Shown: piece after piece, positions 43,386 through 54,162 of the stretch
Numbering within the stretch: position 1 is the first letter of the stretch
Layout of the letters: each line of letters begins with the position of its first letter
Assembly (NCBI GenBank): GCA_029204225.1
Contig: CM055098.1
Coordinates: forward strand, 53,030,728 to 53,094,727
Length of the DNA: 64,000 nt
DNA from: Diphasiastrum complanatum
Taxonomy: Eukaryota > Streptophyta > Lycopodiopsida > Lycopodiales > Lycopodiaceae
Direction: 5' to 3'
Program-made: the position numbers and the translations under genes
Notes under the pieces: generated by a model
What the model was told of the DNA's origin: nothing
Database searches by the model: none
The model's input: only the letters and a program-made list of their open reading frames with translations

Positions 43386-45152
43386 ACATTTGTGTTGTTT
43401 ATGAAACAAATATCATCAATATAACGGAAAGTATGCTTGAAGGCACGTAGGTATTCCACTTTTCCAAGTCTAGCCAATCTATTTCAAAGAATGACAAATA
43501 CCAGTTACACCATGTAGGGGAACAGGAAAAACCCATAGGAATACCGCAGACTTGTTTCCAAGTCCTATTTCCTAATCCTACTTTGCAATTGTCAATCAGT
43601 ATATCATTATAATGGCAAAGAGGTTCTATGTCAATCACAGTCCAATTATCAGTCTAATTGGTCACCCATTTCCAGTCAAATTGCTTAAGGCTCGATTATA
43701 CTGATAGGCAAGCTTTTTGTTTTTACAAGACTTGAATGTATACCTTATCATTTTTCGTATTATGCCCATCCGGACCATTAAGAGGAATATTTTCATAGCA
43801 TTTTGCAATGTCAGTGGACCACATGGAAGTGATTTTGTTAGGCACATTAAGATAAAATTCAGTGGATGAGTCGCACTGCCAGAATAGGTTAGTATCCACA
43901 TTTAGGATACTCTGGTATGAAGTTGCCTTAAGGCTTGCTCTCTCCATAAGGAGAGGAGTCAGTATACCAAGACCTCCAGAAATAAACGTGGCCACCTTTG
44001 AAAAATAGCAGTCATGTGCATTTGTAATCCATCTGAACGCGTTTTGAAAGTACAAATTAAGAAAGGTAATTCTTCTTCCCTATTAGGAAATCAGGTAATT
44101 TAGTAGCAAAAGTATCTTGAATTTTAACCATAGCCACATCTAGTGTATTATCATTTTCATTTGGAAACGGGGTAAAATCAGGACTAGACAGTCTAACCAA
44201 AGCCAAACTTCTTACAAAGTAGATGCACATAAAACATGGGTTATGTTGTGCCTTATCCACACCATTAACATATAGATTGGAAGTAATCCAATTACGTTCA
44301 TCAATGGCATTTGTAAGTTTGTTACTCATAACCCTTTTTCCATGTAGCCACTTCATATTTTTCAAAAAGTTTGTAACAGCATCTTTGCAAATCAAGGCAT
44401 GTTCCATAACAATCTCATGATCAATATTTTGATAAGTAGGTAAAAAACTTGCCAATTTAAACCATCCACGATAAAGTTCTAAAGACACCTCACTTATATT
44501 AGACTGGCGCAATGGGATATGATTAAGACCTTTGTTCAAGTCATTCTTTAAAACTTTGTTTCTAATAATTCCAGTATCCATCGAGACAACATGCCCAAAA
44601 ATTTCAGAAACGAACTCTTTAAAACGTTTATTGTAAGCGCAAGTACAAGGTGGAATGTTGTCAACATTGAAATCACAAAAACTTGAAAGGATTTATACCA
44701 TTCCTGCTTCAAATGTGGAAAATAAGACCAACCAAATACGACAAGCTCAAAAGTTTCATCAATGTGACCAAAAATATGAAGTAAGGTTTCAGCATATAAT
44801 TCATCAATCCTCTCAAAGCATCTGTTATAATAACGTAAATGCAGAAAAAACTTCCCTCTGTCTCTTCTAACCACTAGTTGTCGTCTACTAGTATTGCTGA
44901 CCTCCAATATCCGTGTTTCTTCTATGTCTTCCTGCACATGGATCAATCAGGGTAAAAGTTCAGCTTTCTGATAGGAAGATCTCCCTTTCCACCACTGTCT
45001 TCTTTGCCTTTGTTTGGAAAGTACTTCCTCTTCTTGTTATTTCCACTGCCTGATATGACTGAGCTTGGATTGTTCAAATTGAAGGAACCCATTTTTTTGT
45101 TAGTATTCTGGAAGTATTTGTTTTGCAAGGTAGAGAAGCTAGGTTTTTTCAA
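43386..45152 (-). pseudogene. Penelope-like reverse transcriptase, frameshifted and truncated
   Basis: A non-LTR, non-gypsy, non-copia RT on the minus strand. Pieces in order: 44,943-45,152 and 44,548-44,946 (N-terminal, no recognised domain); IPPCTCAYNKRFKEFVSEIF and GHVVSMDTGIIRNKVL leading into 44,057-44,581; 43,723-44,055 with RWITNAHDCYFSKVATFISG and TSMWSTDIAKCYENIPLNGP (RT motif A, Asp); 43,399-43,638 with KQVCGIPMGFSCSPTWCNWY (motif B); then EYLRAFKHTFRYIDDICFIN (motif C, YIDD) at about 43,388-43,450. The DI.K.YENIP and GIPMG.SCSP pattern is that of Penelope-like elements. It stops just after motif C, so no endonuclease is preserved. At least four frameshifts. Confidence 0.7.
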
Positions 45153-45524
45153 AAAGCGTTCAATTTCTCAAACGTTTTCAACGTCGCCAAGGTGTGCAAG
45201 GAGCTTAGCAGTAGGGTTTATGGAAAGTTCAATGGCAGCATCAATCATGTATTGTCGGATAAACAGAAAGACAAGGTGAGACTTGACAACCTCTCTAGCT
45301 GGTTTATGCAACCAAAGGAAGAAGACATTAAGCCGATTTTGCAGATGCACCAGGAAAAAAAAAATGGAAAGGTTATTCATTATATACCAGATAGATTGAT
45401 CAAACCATATGATGGAAGAATTGTTTTTGCATTTATCACCGCATCTGCACTTAAAGAAGGGTCTTTTCCAGTTCCAAATTCTAGCTTGATGAAGGTTCAT
45501 TCTTGTAAGAAAGACTCTAGCTAA
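45123..45524 (+). CDS. Hypothetical ORF, 133 codons
   Basis: An open plus-strand reading with protein-like composition (KQKDKVRLDNLSSWFMQPKE, DRLIKPYDGRIVFAFITASA). It overlaps the N-terminal end of the minus-strand Penelope-like region only slightly and lies in a stretch where the minus strand has no long frame. No domain recognised and no promoter evident. It may be an exon or captured fragment, or chance. Confidence 0.3.
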   Translation: MQGREARFFQKAFNFSNVFNVAKVCKELSSRVYGKFNGSINHVLSDKQKDKVRLDNLSSWFMQPKEEDIKPILQMHQEKKNGKVIHYIPDRLIKPYDGRIVFAFITASALKEGSFPVPNSSLMKVHSCKKDSS

Positions 45525-45898
45525 GAAGTACTATCTTCATCAAGGTCCTCGGTAAAAATCAGAGGGTGCGGTGAAGTAGGAGCAGTAGAAGGGACAGGGG
45601 TATCAAGAGAGGAGTCACCATTTTCTTTTTCCAGGCAAGTAAATACTTTCTGAATATGCGTATTACAAAATTTTTCCTCGACATCAATTCGTTCAGCATA
45701 ATTAGAGAGGTCCACATAAATTATCTCAATCATGCTAAGGGATTCCTTCTTTTTAATAAAATTCGTATAAATATTGATCCAATTTATGATGTACATCAAA
45801 TCAATAAGACAAAGAATTTTATCGTCCGGGCCAGCAGCATTGCAAATAGTCATATCATAAGCAACAATCAAATTGTGAACTTCAATAGCTTTCTTCAT
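45521..45898 (-). CDS. Hypothetical ORF after a retroelement leader, 125 codons
   Basis: A minus-strand reading starting MKKAIEVHNLIVAYDMTICN, helical in its first 100 residues, ending in an acidic, Pro/Thr-rich tail (TPVPSTAPTSPHPLIFTEDL). It begins about 590 bp downstream of the tRNA-Met primer site at 46,485-46,496 in the same direction, where a gag would be expected. I see no capsid or zinc-knuckle motif, so a gag assignment is only positional. Confidence 0.35.
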   Translation of the reverse strand: MKKAIEVHNLIVAYDMTICNAAGPDDKILCLIDLMYIINWINIYTNFIKKKESLSMIEIIYVDLSNYAERIDVEEKFCNTHIQKVFTCLEKENGDSSLDTPVPSTAPTSPHPLIFTEDLDEDSTS

Positions 45899-46484
45899 GC
45901 AACATTTAATGGTCTGAACAAATGGACTATTTAAAGGCTCTCCCTTCTCTCTTTCTCAGTAGCCACAAGGCTACTCACTTGAATCTCACAAAACTCAATA
46001 AGTAAGACCTATAATGATCTTAAACTAAAAAAGACTTGGGAAATTAAACTATACACACACTGTCCTCTTGGAAAAATTTGATATGACTCTTGGAAATGCC
46101 TCCCTATGGTGTTTAGTGCAATTTTAGTCTCTCTCTAGAACTAAAAAAATATCAGCCTCAAAGCTCACTCTCAATGATTTAGAGGTTGATCAAAGATCTA
46201 ACACCATTTCACATCAAACCTAAAATGAGATGATTGGACTTTTACAAAACAGATCACTAGTTTCACTTGTTTGAAGCACAAACATTGAAAAATCATGTAG
46301 ATATGGTGAAAGTAAAATTACAGCAGCCTCTCACGTGTGGGGGAAGTGCACTTGAACTTTACACACTAATTTGTACTCCAAATCTACAACTAAAGTTAGA
46401 CTCGCCCTCCTTCAGATTGATTTTAGCACCAATGCTTTGCACAAAATGAAGAGATTTAGATCATTATCAAAGCTCTTAGACTTG
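45899..46484 (-). other. Untranslated leader of a minus-strand LTR element
   Basis: Sequence between the primer site and the ORF at 45,521-45,898, without a gene of its own. On the minus strand it has stops in all frames and a CCTTTAAATAGTCC box about 35 bp before the ATG. Confidence 0.5.
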
Positions 46485-46496
46485 GCTCTGATACCA
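46485..46496 (-). other. Primer binding site, tRNA-Met type
   Basis: On the minus strand TGGTATCAGAGC directly follows the LTR-type terminus TTTTTGACA. Confidence 0.88.
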
Positions 46497-47246
46497 TGTC
46501 AAAAATCAAAATAAAGGACTCATTTTGATCTACAAAGGATCAATAAGAGTGATTGGAAACTTGAATGTTGATCAATCTTCAAACTAGCATCCAAAACTAG
46601 CTTTTACTTGACAATTTCTACACATCCAAGCAAGAACAACCAAAGATAATGATCAAAGGCCTTCGCACGTGTGAAGTACAACCATGGATACAAAAATCCA
46701 CTTATGAATTAGTGAAATTTGTTTAAACAATAAGAATAAGAAATGGCTTGTCAACACATTATCAATCCTTATTGGTTCATAATAAGCAATTTGCACCCCC
46801 ATAATCTAAAAATGTTCACTCTAGGGATACGCATCCTCATACTCAAGTTTTCAAGTTCTTCCATCCTATTTATCATTCAAACTTTATGGTAAACCTTATG
46901 GTTGCTAAGTATAAAAGTATCCCTTAGAAACTCAAATTATAAAACATTCAATAACTAGCACCCTAGATTTTTTTTCAAGAATTTATAAGAATTCTAATGC
47001 ATAGTACAGTTCCAAAGCACAATTAGTAATCTTGATGTCTCCTTTCACTTCTTCACTTGAGATTTGTTATCTTGCATAAATTGCAAACATTTAGAAACTT
47101 TTTTTTTTTCAAAGAGATTTTAAAATATTATAACCATTATTTTTTGTCTATTGAGATATTGTCTATTGAAATTTTAGAAACTAAATTAAAATACGAACAA
47201 TCTAGAAAAAAGAAATCACTTTAATGATCATATTATTCTATTACTT
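46497..47246 (-). mobile_element. LTR (minus strand), far boundary uncertain
   Basis: The 3' terminus is fixed by the primer site. The 5' terminus is a guess at a TGAAGTAATAG start near 47,246; no second copy exists in the window to test it. The segment is AT-rich with no gene. Confidence 0.5.
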
Positions 47247-48361
47247 CACGGCCCTAACTGGATTTGGACCATTAGGTAGGGTGTACCCTTGGACATTAGG
47301 GAAGGACCTAATTTGGATTATAGTGGAATAGGACCGTGTGGACTGATGACCACTTGCATGCGATACTAGCATGTGTGTTGCATTCATGCTTGGGCGTGAG
47401 TGTGCATTCACTATGCTTTTGCATGAGTCCTAACTATTATACGCAAGGGGTATTTCCACATGCAATAAGCTTGCATGGGAGGTTGACATGATCTGATAGT
47501 TGGCTTCCATATGGATTCCGTGCATAGATAGGTAGGGTGGACTCTACACTTTGTATATATACCCACTAGTGTTTATGGGAAGGATGTTGTGTCCTTCAAC
47601 TGTATGTTGTCAGATTGGGAAGCACATCTATTGATCAGTCTTGCCTTTCTACCCATTGCTATTGATCTGGAGTTTGGTTGGGAACATTTGGGCTACTAAA
47701 ACCTTTCTCCTGTTTAATGGTACTCCAGTTTGGTTCTAATCTCCATGGGTGTTTTATTGGTAGCTGAGCGTTGAACCAAACCGTGAAGTATTATCTACAA
47801 GCAAATTGGTTGGAATCAACAACTGCGGAATCGGTAGGGTTGAGGAATCGATCATCATTCAAGTATGGTCATTTACTGTAGTTTTGGATGATTTAGTTTG
47901 TTTCAAAATTGATTGAGGTTGTCTCCCACATATTTCTTCTCGCGCTCGTCTCCATCCGCCTGCGGACAAAAGCAATACACCGTCCGTACATATCACTCTC
48001 GAGGAAAGACCTCTTTCTCCACCTCCCCTATGTACTTTCGCGCACAGGTCCGATATCCGAATGCCTTTTCGCTATGGATAGATGAAGCAGACCGGGAAAT
48101 GTTTTTTCTCATCTGTTTCTATCGTAGGGTCTCTCGCAGCCTTGAATCCTCCAAGGCGAACGAGAAGATGTAACATCGTACTATACTTATCTCAAAAGTA
48201 TGGAAATGTAGCATAAAAGATAGTCGAACCCCAAAGGGATTGCTCATTGCTGTAACTATAGATGATTCGATTCATTTATTGTTCTTGGTACTCAATATGG
48301 TTGTCAACGGACATTGTCAACAAAGATACAATAAAATCGATGACCATTATTACCAGTTAAT
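47247..48361. other. No gene; possible promoter-bearing LTR remnant
   Basis: No coding region. A TTTGTATATATACCCACTAG box near 47,552 looks like an LTR promoter, and a short block CTTCTCGCGCTCGTCTCCAT near 47,935 recurs in variant form near 48,870. Element identity unknown. Confidence 0.4.
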
Positions 48362-48415
48362 ATGACTTTGACATACAATAACAAAAGAGATGACTTTGAC
48401 ATACAATAACAAAAG
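48362..48415. repeat. 28-bp tandem duplication
   Basis: ATGACTTTGACATACAATAA followed by CAAAAG occurs at 48,362-48,387 and again at 48,390-48,415, period 28. Confidence 0.93.
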
Positions 48416-48438
48416 GATAATTGATCCCGACAATTCTC

Positions 48439-48845
48439 ATATCGTATGTATTTCATTACTAGGAAAGAACATCCGACTTATCGGCCAGATCAATATATCG
48501 GTCTGTGCTCCTGTAAAGTTTGTTAGAAAAGAATGGCACTGTTGCATCAGTAACTCTGATACAGAGAAATTCACAAATGTATCAGAGCAATGTAAACGTG
48601 ATTCGACAATCAATCCTCAACAGCAGATCGTTGCTCAAACGAACGATCGATCACAGATTTACAATGTTAAAGTATCCATAAGCAAACTTCAATGAATATC
48701 GGCTTACAACAAATAGTGGATTCTTTAGAATGTGTAAGAATGAACATTCTGTAGTGATAATGAAATAGTGATTCCGAATGTCACGATCATAGTTTAGTTT
48801 AGAACAATCGGTTAGTTCAATTACACAAGCAATTGATTTTAAATA
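48439..48845 (+). repeat. Dispersed repeat, copy B
   Basis: Diverged relative of 27,011-27,440 in the same orientation, with the same order of conserved words from CGACTTATCG through GTGATTCCGAATGTCACGATC. No coding frame. Confidence 0.8.
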
Positions 48846-49231
48846 GGTGATCGAATATGTTTCATGCTTCTTCTCGTGCTTGTGCTCTCCCTCTCTTGCG
48901 GACTATCCTTTGAAAAGGATCGCTTCACACAATCCAAGAACAATCTCTCCTCCATGCGCAAGAACAAAGGAGCGTTTACAATGGCCACCAGCATTCTGCA
49001 TTTCCGATCCCAATGGCCAGGCTCAGGCATTATGTGTCTCTTGCCATTTTTTCTTTGTATTCATCCTCACGGAGCAACTCTAACTCTGATCTAAACCCAC
49101 AGCCCATCGGCGAGCTCCTACACACTCTGTTGGCTGTCAACAGACAAGCATGACATACTCTGCCTCGGCTCTCTATCTACGGGTCTCTAGCGAGCTGCAA
49201 TCTCTTCTCAACGGGCTCTCTTCTTCCTAGA
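48846..49231. other. No feature recognised
   Basis: GC-richer stretch than its neighbours with no supported gene; open readings here are short and lack motifs. Confidence 0.4.
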
Positions 49232-49354
49232 TCAACGGGCCTCCATCTCATTTCATCACACGCGCTCTCTCCCTTCTCAACAGGCCTCCATCTCATTTCA
49301 TCACATGCGCTCTCTCCCTTCTCAATAGGCCTCCATCTCATTTCATCACACGGG
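49232..49354. repeat. 45-bp minisatellite
   Basis: Units start at 49,232, 49,277 and 49,322 with TCAACGGGCCTCCATCTCAT or close variants; two full and one partial unit. Open readings through it (KPGDEMRWRPVEKGE-type repeats on the minus strand) are a by-product of the 45-bp period, a multiple of three. Confidence 0.93.
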
Positions 49355-49965
49355 CCCTTCTCAACGGGCTCTCTTCTTCTCTCTTCCAATGACGGACCTA
49401 CAGCGAGGATAAGGAAGAAAGAAGAAGAAAAAGTGAATGCAAGAGGCAATTGTGGAGTACACTGATCGCGGCTGCTCTGGGCTATTTTCTTTTCTCTTTG
49501 GATGGGGTACAATATGGCAGGTATCTTTTCATGCGTTTTTTAGTGACTCATTCAAAATTTTCATGCGTTTTTGTGCATGGTTTTGCCGTCTCTTTCCAAC
49601 GATGTTGAACGAGCGATATTTTCCGAAGGCTTTGAAACATTTCTAGTTCCTTCAGGAAAGGAATATATTCGACTAACCCCACAACCAAATATGTAGATTA
49701 CTTTGATATGAATGTAGATTATAGTTTGTGTAGTTGATATTACATATTCTTTTATGTGAATTTAGGGTATAATGCTCTCCATGGAAGATTGATGGAATTT
49801 AGGTGCTTAGCAGTCTCTGAGTGTTTGTGTTTGAATCCTCCATGTGCAGACTCTCATAAGAATAAAGCTCATGTATGATCAACAGGCTTTTGCAACCTGC
49901 CATACTACGATTCCATTTTGTGTTAATTCATTATCTTATCTGCTTTTATCTTCACAAAAAATTTT
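49355..49965. other. No feature recognised
   Basis: Between the minisatellite and the tandem array; no gene or repeat supported. Confidence 0.4.
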
Positions 49966-51605
49966 GCAGCTCAATTTTGACATCGTCTGTCTCAAAATGA
50001 TCTTTTTTGCCGGGGGGAATGCCACTAAATGGACTACTTTCTAGCATCCCCGAGAACCAGTCTAGTGTCGCCGAACGAAGTCCGTTTTTTAGATTGTCTA
50101 TTTGTTTTGAACTGCACGCTGATACGAACCTATAGCACTAAACTGAGCTCTAAATGGTTTAGTACTCATAGTGAAACGTGCGTCCGAACCCCAAAAACTC
50201 TGAACGTAGTGTTGGGATTCTAGGCCCGTCGATAGATTGGCTGGATTCAGTAAAAAATGGTCAGAACTTTGGATAGAGATGTCCACAGGTTTGTGAGTCG
50301 ACACAAACCCACAGGACCATTTGTAGCTCAATTCAGACGCCATTTGTCCGAAAATGCCCTTTTTGTCGGGGGGAACGCCACTAAATGGACTACTTTTTAG
50401 CATTCCCGAGAACCGATCTAGTGTCGCCAAACGAAGTCCATTTTTGAGACCGTCTGTTTTGTCCTAAATTGCATGCTAATATAAACCTATAACACAAAAC
50501 TGGGCTCCAAATGGTTCAGTACTCACAACGAAACGTGCGTCCGAACCAGAAACCCTAAACATAGTGCTGAGATTCTAGGCCCATTGAGCTAGGAATTGGT
50601 CGGATATAGTAAAAAATGGCCAGAACTTTGGACAAGAGGTGTCCACAGGTTCACAGGACCATTTTCAATTTAATTCCAACGCCGTTTGTCCGAAAACGCC
50701 CTTTCTGTCAGGGGGAATGCGACTAAATGGACTATTTCCAACATTTCCAAGAAATGGTCTAGCGTTGTCGAACGGAGTCCATTTTTTGAACCTTCTCTTG
50801 CGTCCTGTGTTGCATGCCGAGATGAATCCATCGGATTAAACCGGACTCCAAACGGTTCAATACTTACAGTGAAACGTGCATCCGAACCAGAAACCCTAAA
50901 CGCAGTCTTGGGATTCTAGGCCCGTCGAGTCAAGAATTGGTCGGATTCAGTAAAAAATGGTTAGAAATTCTGACAGGAGGTGTCCACAAGTTCGTGGGCT
51001 CAACACAAACCCACATAACCATTTGCAGCTCAATTTTGAGGTTGTTTGTCCAAAAATGCCCTTTTTGTCGAGGGGAATGCCACTAAATGGACTACTTTTC
51101 AACATTCTCAAGAATTGGTCTAGTGTCGTCGAACGGAGTCCGTTTTTCAGAGCCTTTGTTTCGTCTTGTGCTACAACTGAGACAAACCCACAAGACTAAA
51201 GCGGATTCCAAACGGTTCAGTATTCACAACAAAACGTGCATTTAAACCAGAAACCTAAATGCAGTCATGGGATTCCAGGCCTGTCGAGTCACGAATGGTA
51301 GGTGTCCAAAGGTTCATGGGCTTAACACAAATCCAGTGGACAATTTTTGCTCAATTTTGACGTCATATGTTTGAAAATGCCCTTCATGCCAAGAGGAACG
51401 CCACTAGGGCACAATAAATGGACTATTTTCTAGCATTTTTGAGAAGTGGTCTAGTATCGCCGAATGGGCTCCGTCTTGCATGCCGTCTATTCCATCCAGT
51501 GCTGCACATCGATACGAACTCGCATCAAGAAATTGGGCTCCAAGTAGTTCAGTATGCATGGAGAAACTTGCGTTCAAGCCAGGAACCCTAAAAGTAGTCC
51601 AGAGA
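49966..51605 (+). repeat. Tandem array, about 350-bp unit, five units
   Basis: The anchor GGGGGAATGCCACTAAATGG (or variants) recurs at 50,022, 50,378, 50,720, 51,080 and 51,401 (first base of CCACTAAAT), spacings 356, 342, 360 and 321. Other shared words per unit include GTCTAGTGTCGCCGAACG, GTGAAACGTGCGTCCGAACC and GATTCTAGGCCCGTCGA. Units are diverged and the last is partial. It has no long ORF. This is a small satellite-like array. Confidence 0.93.
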
Positions 51606-51655
51606 ATTGTAAAGATATTGAGTTTTTGAGAAATCAACGCATGCACATGCACACT

Positions 51656-51658
<3 letters not shown>

Positions 51659-51691
<33 letters not shown>
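51659..51691. repeat. (AC)16 microsatellite
   Basis: About 33 bp of alternating AC, 54 bp after the end of the tandem array. Cys/Val repeat readings on the opposite strand are artefacts. Confidence 0.95.
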
Positions 51692-51693
<2 letters not shown>

Positions 51694-53025
51694 TCATGTT
51701 CACAAATCATACACACAAATCATATGCACTTCAAAAAAAAAGATTTATCAGCTGATTGATCAGAGCAAGTAAAAAAACAGACAAAAGAACATTGTTCATC
51801 AATGATTGTAGCGACTGCCCACACCTATCAACCATGTGTAACCTACATTCCTATTCATATGATCTTACATGTGTAGCAGAAGTCCACATTTCTAATATTT
51901 AGTAAAGGAGTAGCTGTAATAGGCATTTTGATTCATGTCTGGAACGTTAGAAAAGGCGTGTCCATTCTAGACACCAGTGGTCCAATAGACATTGGTTGCA
52001 TTCCACTCAATGGTAAGTGGTATGCTTGCTGTAACTTCTCTTCACTCCAATTGTGACGACATACAAAGCATGGTAGAATAGATGAACACTGAATACTAGA
52101 AGGCAGAGAAATCACGTGGACCTCCCTCCTCGATAGTCCACCACTATATGAGGATCCAACCTAAGAATTTGAGTTCCTTTCAAATTCTAGCTTTTATCAA
52201 CCTTACATGATCTAGCTGAAGCGACAAGATGGGTTGGTAGTCTCTACAAAGTGACATTTATTATCTTGGATGATCACCATTATCCAATTTGTAAGCATTA
52301 TCTATGATGAGATTTGTTCATAAGTTCCACTCTATCTATGGACACGGTTGTTTGGAATTCTTTACTTCTTCTTCACGGTTCTTTATGGTTCTTTTGGTTC
52401 TTACGGTTCTTCTTGTTAGAACGGTTATCACACGGACGTGTTACTCAGATTTCAACATATATTTCCTAGCTTGTCAATGGGAGACACGGTTTCGATACTC
52501 AGCTACATGCATAAGCCAGCCATGTAACCATCTATAGCTCAAGAGGATCAACATTCTGGAATAGGGAGCAGTTCTACCACTATCTACTAAATCAGAAAAC
52601 AATCAAGAACAAGATTAACTACTCAAACAAGAAACAAGAAACTAGATTCCTGGAATGTAAGAAAGTATGCAAGATCTACACCACAAACCAACCTATTTAG
52701 TTTACTTGCATGCTGATTCCTACCTTATTCCACAAACAAGAAATGAATCCTAATCCACAACTAAGTAAGAAACAAGAAAACAAGATCCTAGTTAATCCAT
52801 CATAGAAACTTTTCTCAAGAACATTGCCATGAACAAGGAGCTTAGCAATGATCAAGGACTCGTGAAGGATCCTCTTTATTTGCTCAAGAGAACTTGACAA
52901 TACATTCAAAGCTCCCTCACAAGAGAGGGGAGCCCTTAAATAAGCAAGAAGGCTGCCCATGTGGAGCCCAAATTAGAAACTACATGTGGAATTTGCCCTT
53001 CCACTAAAGGTCACCATCAAAAGGT
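51692..53025. other. No gene recognised
   Basis: About 1.3 kb with no supported gene. A degenerate (ACGGTTCTT)n-like patch lies at 52,372-52,424. Sequence style near 52,550-53,000 resembles an LTR or leader remnant, but no boundary could be found. Confidence 0.4.
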
Positions 53026-53830
53026 TGTTGGGGGTATTCCCAACAAAGTGTAAATAAATAAAATCATTCAATAAAATGTGTTGTGAGGGCATGGCATCCT
53101 GTGCGCATAAGCCCATGTCCCAATGAGCACACAAGTAAAGTTGTAAATAAAATAAACTTGACTTGGGCCTTGGAATTAAAATAAAATTAGAGGTCCAAAG
53201 TCATTTTTAAACTTAGAGTTGGGTGCAAATTGGGACTCACATGAATCTTGTGATTACCAATGTACTGTTTGTGGACCCTTGGATCAAGATGGGTCCAAGA
53301 TGAATGGATAGGATCATTGTGAATATTAGCCAATAGGATTGAGGGGCAAGGGTCTTCCCCATTTTATAAAAAGGCACCATTTGTACACTATTTTCATGCT
53401 TAATGAGAAGGAAGAAACTCTACCAATTTTGGAAGAGAAGCATCCTCATTTGCAATTCAATGCTTGCTATTGCTCTTGTTGTTTTCTATTGCTTTCAAGT
53501 TCATGCTTTTTGGTTTCAATAGTTTATGTTTCTCCTTTAGCAAGTATAATGTGCATTTGAGCTAACCTCCACCATCCCTCTATCTCTCTCTTCTATCTTC
53601 TTTTCCCTCCATCTTTTCTAATCATCCCCTTCCTTTCACCTACAATCATGATGAATGTTAGTGTAGAGGAGTAGAGCTAAGGGAGAGTAGTGTTAGTGGT
53701 GAGTAGAGTTGAGGGAAAAAGTAAGAAACTAACTAGAAATAGCATCTATGCATAGTTAGGTACCTATCCAGTGATCTAACCCTTGTTGACAGGCGGGAGG
53801 ACTATACTATGCAAGAACTTCGACCCTACA
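53026..53830 (+). mobile_element. Athila-like 5' LTR of the outer element (805 bp)
   Basis: Starts with the palindrome TGTTGGGGGTATTCCCAACA and ends CCCTACA, one base before a tRNA-Asp-type primer site. TATA box TATAAAAA at 53,365 and a CCAATAGGATTGAGG box upstream of it. Same family as 54,163-54,990, 63,295-63,895 and 25,263-25,629 (minus). Confidence 0.93.
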
Positions 53831-53831
53831 G

Positions 53832-53849
53832 TGGCGCCGTTGTCGGGGA
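53832..53849 (+). other. Primer binding site, tRNA-Asp type (outer element)
   Basis: TGGCGCCGTTGTCGGGGA, one mismatch from the plant tRNA-Asp primer site used by Athila-type elements. Confidence 0.9.
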
Positions 53850-54162
53850 TAGGTTTCCACTAACTAGTTTAGCTACATTTTAGCTATTTTCTTGCTTTTT
53901 GGAGTAGTTTTAGGTAGATTTTTGGGTGTTTAGAGTTAGTTTTCTGTATTGTTTTGTGTTTGGACTGTTCACAGCTAGCGGAGGAGGTGTGAGAGGGTAG
54001 AGGAGGCCCTGAACAGCCTCTAAGAGCTTGAAACCCAAACCAACCAGCCAAAAAATCCAAAAACACACCAATCTACATTTTGGAGGGAAAAAGAGCCTAA
54101 AATCTCATCAGATTTTTATATCTCCAGAATCAGTGGGAATCAACCCTTGCATGACTGGCAGC
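53850..54162 (+). other. Leader of the outer Athila-like element, interrupted
   Basis: Non-coding. Parallels 55,010-55,305 of the inner element base by base until CATGACTGGCAGC, then is interrupted by the next LTR. In the inner copy the same words continue AGCTCCAGG, which marks the insertion point. Confidence 0.88.

Noticed and set aside
49966-51605. CRISPR-like array
   Set aside because: Repeat units are ~350 bp, contiguous and diverged, without a repeat-spacer alternation; this is plant nuclear DNA.
51404-51703. Minus-strand reading with a Cys-Val repeat
   Set aside because: Artefact of the (AC)n tract joined to a tandem-array unit.
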